This document shows, piece by piece, positions 56,901 to 64,000 of a stretch of DNA of 64,000 nt. The notes beneath the pieces were generated by a model, which worked only from the letters and a program-made list of their open reading frames with translations, did no database searches and was not told where the DNA came from. Origin of the DNA: Acanthochromis polyacanthus (Eukaryota > Chordata > Actinopteri > Pomacentridae); contig NC_067125.1 of NCBI RefSeq assembly GCF_021347895.1, positions 25,399,621-25,463,620 of the forward strand, given 5' to 3'. How positions within the stretch are numbered: position 1 is the stretch's first letter; each line of letters opens with the position of its first letter. The translations under genes were made by a program, and so were the position numbers.

Positions 56901-59730
56901 GACCATTAATTTCAATAATGACAACTACTTTTTTAAACATATTTTGCTTGCAAGAGTTCGTCCACTTTTTTGAGTAATGCATTCACTCATGTCCTCCTGT
57001 TAAATGTGACAAATACAGAAGCAAACAAATAAAAAAAACGTGTGTATTATTGTAAAAACACATATGTAAAGTCTAATTTTGTAAAATATTGAGTTTTTCT
57101 GTCATATTCTGAAAAATTAAACTAAGCATGCAAGTTTTTTTCCTCTTTACTGTTGATTTCTGTCAACATGCCACCTGCAACCATAATTCATGATTGATCC
57201 CAGAACGGAAAAAAACCTTGTTGGATGGAAAATTCTAGTTACAAGTCCCTCAACCATTATTCAATGAAAAACCAGTCTGACCAGTTGTGTCCCAGTCCTC
57301 TGTTTGTTCTGAACCAGCATCTCAGTCTGCGTTAGACTGTTAGACGACGTTTTCACTGAACCTTTGAATGCTCAGTTTGCCTCTTTGGTTTCACATTTGA
57401 TCAGTTTAAATTAGCCAAACACATTCAGCTTTAAAGCCATGAAATCATCTGTTAATGTTGTTTTTTAAAATTTCCATAAAACTTTATTTATGTTTCGAGT
57501 AATTTAAGTGAGATAAATATAGAAAAACTGGCTAACGCACAACCTTTACCAAATCATAATCAAAGAGAATTCATCAGCTGAATGTAATGTGCAACCCCAG
57601 TCTGCAGTTTTTAAGTTATACTGGGGACTGGGTTGCATTTATACAACACCTTAAAAGCAAACTAAGTGACTGCTGTCACTTCTAAGTAAATATAGTAATA
57701 ATGAAAAAAACACATATGAAATAAGTAGGTCATCTTCTGAATTATGCCGAACGTATTGAAAGTCAAACCCTGAGCTTAGGGGGGAAGAAATTAATGAACT
57801 AAAGTAAAATTTTTGCAGTGAAGCTCATTTTCTATCATAAAAATGTCTTTTCTTGTATATCTGTGTCTATAATATCTCACTTGTGGATGCTCTATAACTG
57901 TACAAGCCATAAAAATCCACAACACAGCCTAAAAAAATATCAGAAACCATACATTTACTGGAGGAAGAACTGTATTCATGCAGAACTTTAAAAACAAATT
58001 ATATGTTGTCATTTCCAGCCTTTTTGAAAATGTATAGTGAATTAAAAAAACAGTAAATAGGTAACAGAAGTGCTCAGATACACATTTTTATATTTTAAAA
58101 CAGGTTGAAAAAAGCTTGAATTGATCACAAATACACAGAAAAGGCATATCACACTGGACTGAGTTGGATATTATGTCAGAACCAACATAACTAGACTTCA
58201 GTAAAGCAGGGCTGGTTGAAACAAAGAACTGGGAATCAAAAAATATAAAATAATAATAGTAAAGAACAAGCACTAAGATGGTAGTAAAACCTTCATTCAG
58301 CCTTACTTAGGTTTTCATTTGAATTAAATCCACCAGATTATATATGTATCTACTTTTGATTGCTCCATGGAAGTAATGGAGCGAACCATGTTGATGCTGA
58401 ACATCACACCATAAAGTCCTGCACAGTTTGTATTTTATAGATTAGTATGTGGAGGATTTGCAGGCAGAGTTTTTCCTCTGGTACAAAATCATTCCTTCCT
58501 TCCTTCATTCATGCTTGGAGTGTGGACATAATGAGCTCACATTTAGCTGCAGCCTGCTGCTGACAGAGATACCGAGGCCCTGAATGAGCCCATAGATGCA
58601 ACGTGAGGCCGAGGACAAATTGCAAAAACGGAGCTTTCATGAAAGAAACATTGACTGACTTGAGATGATTGAGTCTGGACAGAAAGCAGGAGCAGACGAC
58701 AAGCCAGGAAACCGAGCAGCAGCTTAAAGAGACGAGACTTTCACCTGCTCAGGTACACAAACGGCCGGCTAGCAGGCTAACCCGTTAGACGGAAGGAGGA
58801 AGAGAGCGGGGAGAACCGGCAATGCTGCTGTGTGACTCACGCATGAGTACACATTGTCAGCACGGCGAAAATCCTCACAGGTTCCTGGAAGGAATTAAAA
58901 GGTCTGACGTGACACCAGGATGCAGAGCTGCTGGTCCCACCCCTCTGCTGATCCGTGGCAGGGAGTGTTTCCATCCCAGCGCTCTCCAACACTTCCACCT
59001 GAAACTGAAGCTGGGGGTTTACTTCACGGTGCAAACTGAGCATCAAAATGTGTCGTAGAGGTAGCTTGAGAGGCGTCTTTCGTCGTTTTTACTTTTTTGT
59101 GGTGACTCTCGGATGCCACTGCCTCACTTTAAGCCTGCAGAGGTGTAATGTTTGGTTCGTAAGAGGTTAAAGAAACACCAAAAGTGTAGAAATTAGGTGT
59201 CTCTTATGTAAAGAAAATGCAGTTAGATTTGTTGGAAAAGGCTCATCTGTTTTAGGTAACTCAGGATTCTGGAGAGGGTTAATTATTTAGAATAAAAACA
59301 CACATGAAAATGAGTTAAATCAACAATCAGACACATGAAACTGTGTCAGAATATTCATTACAGTTATGATTATGGCTGGATGTCACAGCTATACAACTGT
59401 GAATGAGTCAATCACGGTGGTGAAACAAAAATGCAAACAGCTTTTTCTCTCTTCTTTTTTGACACAGCATTTCTTATTTTACATCATTTTGTTTTCTCGA
59501 AGCAACATCTGGCACAAGAATTTCCTTTCAGATTAATGAAATTTTATCCTGTTTTTTCTTGTTTTTACTGAACTCAAACAAAATTGACGGAGTTTTTTTT
59601 TAAGTGCATAAAGTGCAAAAGTTGAAGTTAAGACTAAAAGGGCATCTGCCGTGCAAATTTTGTTTACCTGCTTTTAGATATTAATTGATCCTGTCTCTAT
59701 GTCGGGATAGTTTATATTTTTTTAGTCATC
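53918..59730. other. Long stretch without recognised genes
   Basis: AT-rich sequence with only short frames. A possible unclassified repeat lies at 55840-56060 (ATGAATGGGAGTCTGTTGGA, CACCACCTAGTGGCCG). A candidate regulatory block lies at 56540-56700 (listed separately). A balanced block at 58520-59050 has no supported exon. Confidence 0.35.
56540..56700. promoter_or_regulatory. Candidate regulatory island with homeodomain-like sites
   Basis: The sequence from CAGTTAATCAGTC through GGGTAATTCTTTTAAAATGG, GCAAATTTTAATTAACTG and AACAAGCCATAAGGCGATCG is dense in homeodomain-like sites. It is unrelated to the repeats around it. This composition is typical of deeply conserved non-coding elements, but conservation cannot be tested here. 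Confidence 0.3.
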
Positions 59731-59734
59731 AATC

Positions 59735-60669
59735 ACACACTGCCCGGCAAAAGAAAAAAGGAGCACACTAATATTTTGTTGGACTTTCTCTAGCTTTGAT
59801 TACAGCACTCATTCCTTGTGGCATCGTGTCGATAAGCTTCTGCAATGTCACAGCATTTATTTCTGTCCAGAGATGCATTAATTTTCTACCAAGATCTTAT
59901 ATTGATGATGGGAGAGTCGGACCGCTGTGCAAAGTCTTCTCCAGAACATCCCAAAGATTCTCAATGGGGCTGAATCCTGGACTCTGTGGAGGTCAATCCA
60001 TCTCATGCTCCCTGATCCACTCATTCTCAGTGTGAGCCCATGAATCCTGACATCGTCATCTTGAAACATGTCCATAAACATCCGGGAAGAAAAACTCCAC
60101 TGATGTAAAGACCTGGGCATCTTCAGGTATCAGCTGACCTCATTCTTCAGAAACATAATGTTGCTGAACCTGACCAACCCCAGATCATAACCCAAACCCC
60201 CACAGGCTGGTAGGAACTAGCCATGATGAGTTCATCTGCCTCTCTTCTTACCCTGATGCCCCCATCACTTTGGAACAGGGTAAATCTGGACTCATCAGAC
60301 CACATGACTGACCACATTTGTTCCTCAAAGATGATGGCTCTCCACTATCCTTCAGGTTTTAATAATGCGTTGGACGGTTCTTAACCTGACTTCAGTAGTT
60401 TCATAAATCTCCTTAGATGTTTTCTTTGCTTGATGCAGGACAATAATTTGACCCTTCTGAGACAGATTAACATCCTTTCCACGACCACAGGATATGTCTT
60501 CCATCATGGTTGTTTAAGAAATGAGAAGCTCCTCACTGCATCAGCTAGAGTTAAATAAGTTGTTGCAGCTGAAACATATTCATCACTGCAGGAATTATCC
60601 AGTGGAAGGCTCTTACCTATTTGCTTAGTTAAATCCAAGGGGCGACTTCTTGTTTGGCCGGGCGGTGTA
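59735..60669 (-). pseudogene. Decayed Tc1/mariner-family transposon
   Basis: The imperfect ends CACTGCCCGGCAAAA and (reverse) CACCGCCCGGCCAAA mark an element of about 0.93 kb. Full Tc1 elements are about 1.6 kb. On the minus strand an ATG near 60507 starts MMEDISCGRGKDVNLSQKGQ, and later frames read SDESRFTLFQSDGG and, after breaks, SPIENLWDVLE-like sequence, all Tc1 transposase landmarks. Frameshifts, stops and a central deletion make it inactive. Confidence 0.8.
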
Positions 60670-62380
60670 TTATACCTACTGAGTCACACTCAGCAAAAAC
60701 AACAAGGTCTGGAGTCTCTTCTATGAATCCTGCTGCTGTCTGATGCTGCATATATTCAATAAACTCAGAGGAAACTCTCCCAAACAACCGGAAGCAACAA
60801 CCTAAGCTTCAACTCCTGGTAACATTTGGTTAAAATCTGGATTACATTCATTATTTATCCGTCTCAATAATGTGACCCGTTATGGATTCTGTCTCTATCG
60901 CAATCATTTTTTTGGTTTTCGACGGCCATGTCAGTGTGTTATAGATGCTAATTTGTAGGGCAAAAATGAACGGAAAAGGCACAATTTTGGAAGCAAACAG
61001 CATCTTTTCTGTCTATGTGATGTTTTTGGTCCAAAAATGTAGAAAAATCATTCATCAAAGGTTAACAGGTTCACATCTGAAAGGAGCTTTAGTGTTTGAT
61101 TGCAGCATGTTAGCTTCCTGACAGCAGCATTTATAAATGAAAAATCAAGCTAACACATTAAATCACGCCAAGACATTAAATCTTACATGCTAATACGGGA
61201 TTCTGCTCTTTGTTTCATGCACAGATAAATGCTTTAGATGAACTGCTGGTTTGTATTTCTGCTTCGGCAACAGTCACAGTTAAATAAAGGATTTGACGGT
61301 ATATATTTATTCTGTGATTACATTGGCATTTTTTAAGACCTTTTTTGTTTTAGCAACTGGATGGCACACGCCTTCATCAATACTGTGAATGTTCCAGTTT
61401 TTTGCTCAGTTTTTATTGCGTTTTCCATGTCCCAGGTTGCTCCCGCCGCTGCCCTTCCCTCCTCGCCAGCTTCCTCCGTGTTGATTTGATCTTTATTTGG
61501 CCTTTTTACCGCAGCTCTTTGAATAAAGCTACTGAGCGCGCTTACGGGAAGCTCACGGCGCAACATCACAACCGGCTCCCTCATACCTCCAGACCGAGCC
61601 TTTCCAAATTGGTTTTTCAGAAAACCTGCTAATTTACAGGGACGAGTTTAGAAAATCCCTCTCTCCTCCTGTCTCTCGCTTCGGGACAATCTCCAGCACG
61701 AGTCGTGGCCCCAGAGAAGGTGATTCTAAATTTAAACCGGCAAAAAGGTAGCTTTGTAAAGGTAGAGGTGGCTTCAGAGGGAGAAGATGGGGGAGGAAAG
61801 TTGCAGAGAGATCAAGGAAGAAAAACATGGAGGAGAAGGAGAGTAAGAAGGGAAAGTAGCCTGGAGAGGAACTTAAAATGTGAGATTATTTACAATTTAG
61901 TTTGGTAGGGGAGCTAAAAAATGTCTTCACACATGAAAACTAAGTGCCTTTAATTTCTTATTATCTCAGCACAACAGCAGATCGTCCTGTAATTCTGATT
62001 AATGAACAGAATACCAGCTCTTTATTTAGTTTTTTTATCTCTACAATTCTGAGAGGGATGGTAAAAAAAAAAGACTGAAAATGAAGTAAAAATCGTGATT
62101 TTTGTAGGTAAAATCACATTTAGCATTCCTCAGTTTTGTGTTTTTCTTTGCACATTTGTGACAGGCTGCATAATTTTAATACTTTAAGTATTTTCTACTG
62201 ACTTACATGCATTTTAGCAATGAAAATGGAGCGTTAACAAACCAGTTAGTTTGTTTTTCTAATTTTATTTACCTAACCTTAGCCACACAGTTCCTAGCTG
62301 TTATGCATGCAGTATTTTACAGTCTTTTGAGGAAAAACAGCTAAAATCATGTCTAAATAATAAAAAAAAAGATTAAAATG
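60670..62380. other. Stretch without recognised genes
   Basis: No repeat family or exon is recognised. A more GC-rich block at about 61420-61640 (CCCGCCGCTGCCC, GCGCTTACGGGAAGC) might be regulatory. Confidence 0.3.
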
Positions 62381-64000
62381 CTGAACATGTATCTAGATGG
62401 AGCTGCTTCTAGTCATCCCTGTCTGTGTTTGCTGGTCATTTAAAAGAAAAAAAACCACACCTTTAAATGTCCCTCAACACCTTTTTAATCGTCTTCCAGG
62501 AATTATATTGTTGCCGGCAAAAATCAGACAGTGACACAGATCACAATTTAGAAAAAGAAGCAGAAAAGGGGCATGTTTTTGTTGAAGATTTGTGCAGTGT
62601 AAATTTGTCACAGATGGATTAAAGTCATTTTTCTCGCAGCATTTTGCACTTTAATGTGTCTGTGAGATGTTTAATGACTTGCAAACGTCGACAGTTATGA
62701 CTAGACGGTGCTCTGTCTAGATACACATTGTGTTTTTTAACCTTTTTTATCAGGATTTTAGTCATTAAGGAACATTTTTTTCTTAAAATAGTGTAAAATG
62801 CTGCAACAAAAATACCCTCTTTAATATATCTGTGACTTGTTTTTGACTTTTTCATCGATAATAACCTCACATTAAATTCAGTTTCAACCTGCTGCTTTTC
62901 TGTTTCTAAATTGTGTTCTGTGCCACTTGTTGATTTCTGTGACTGTGTAATTCCTTGAAGATGATTAAAGAGGTGTTTGAGGCATTTTTTTCTTCTTTAA
63001 ATGACCAGCAAATACAGACAGGGATTACTAGAAGCATCTCGATCTCGGTACACGTTGTGTCTTGTAATCTTTATAATCCTCATTGTCGTTGGCAAAAAAC
63101 ACTACTCAGAAACGGAAAATGAGCACGTTTGAACTGAATGCAATGTGATTTTTTTTTTCAAATTTGTGCCTTTTTAATAAGAAAAACAGGTCAGAGATAC
63201 ATTAAAGTGATTTTTTGCAGCTTTTTGCACTCTTTTGAGACAGCTGTTTTCATGACTAAAACAAGCATTCCTCTCTGTGTTTGTTGGTCATTTAAAGAAG
63301 AAAAAATGCCCCAAAAAGTCTTTAAACACCTCTTAAATCACTTTCAAGGAACTACACGATTGCAGAAGACAGAAATAGCAAAGGAGCAAGTTGCAACTCA
63401 CTGCGAAGGGAGTGTTTTTAGCTGATTTGTGTATTATAAATGTCAAACACAGGTCACAGATACACTCAAGGGATTTTTGTTGCAGTCTTTGGAGAAAAAA
63501 ATAAACTTTCCTGAGCAACTGTTTTCATGGCTATAATGATCATCCCTGTCTGTGTTTGCTGGTCATGTAAAGGAAAAATATGCAGAAATTAACAAGCGGC
63601 ACAGAAGACAATTTAAAAACAGAAAAGGAGTTTGGTGCAGCCGAATTTAATGTGAGTTTTTGTAGATTTGTGCCATAGTAGTGTGAAAAACAGGTCACAG
63701 GAAGAATAAAGTGATTTTTGTTGCAGCATTTTAAACTCTTGAGAAAAATAGTTCTGTAGCAACTAAAACCATGATTAAAATGATTAAAACGCATTACGTG
63801 TATCTGGATAGAGATCCTTCTAGTCAACTCTCTACATGTTTGCATTCCATTGATGGTCATATAAAGGAGGAAAATGCCCCCAAAACACCTTTAAACACCT
63901 TTTTAATCACCTTCAAGGAACTACGCAGTTACAGAAGACAGCAGAAATCAACAAGTGGCAAAGAACACAATTTAAAACAGAAAAGCAGCATGTTGAAATT
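62380..64000. repeat. Complex tandem repeat, unit about 270-290 bp, with one inverted unit
   Basis: CTGTCTGTGTTTGCTGGTCAT, or a close form, occurs near 62419, 63277, 63546 and 63835. Its reverse complement (ATGACCAGCAAATACAGACA) occurs near 63000. Companion phrases are AAACACCTTTTTAATC, TTCAAGGAACTAC and GCAGCATTTTGCACT. The array runs off the window end. Confidence 0.85.

Noticed and set aside
58822..59058. 78-codon plus-strand frame in a balanced region
   Set aside because: No splice sites fit it, the peptide resembles no family, and an overlapping minus-strand frame is equally long.

Overview
The window is nuclear DNA of a ray-finned fish, probably a spiny-rayed teleost. The evidence is one vertebrate gene split into ten coding exons with GT/AG borders, long AT-rich introns, and teleost-type repeats: L2-like and RTE-like LINE tails, a tRNA-derived SINE, hAT, Tc1 and TTAA-target DNA transposons, and abundant micro- and minisatellites. 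Nothing is bacterial, and there is no operon, CRISPR array or provirus.

Layout. (1) 244-520 is a CpG-richer segment that looks like the promoter and first exon of a minus-strand gene leaving the window to the left. (2) 1.7-17.3 kb holds a complete minus-strand gene of the PLD3/PLD4 family of lysosomal 5'-exonucleases. All ten coding exons join in frame to give 467 codons with a membrane anchor and both HKD catalytic motifs. A 5' non-coding exon near 17.2 kb and a poly(A) signal at 1741-1746 are inferred. Its introns carry a TTAA-type MITE, a decayed hAT fragment and an L2-like LINE remnant. (3) About 17.3-17.7 kb is a compact region with a MiT/TFE-type E-box, a CCAAT box and a CRE-like site, suitable for a bidirectional promoter. 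Plus-strand exon-like pieces follow at 17631-17659, 20060-20128 and, less surely, 30261-30399, so a plus-strand gene with long introns may start here. I could not identify it. (4) 23.7-30.0 kb is a nest of DNA transposons and a recent approximately 2 kb duplication. (5) 30-64 kb has no recognisable protein-coding exon. It holds several complex minisatellites (units of about 135, 200, 280 and 437 bp), long CA/GT and tetranucleotide runs, a Tc1 remnant at 59.7-60.7 kb, and islands of non-repetitive sequence that could be regulatory.

The only product identified with confidence is the PLD-family exonuclease. The clearest structural result is in the duplication: one copy carries a 387-bp transposon-like insert with an exact 8-bp target duplication, and the sister copy preserves the empty site.
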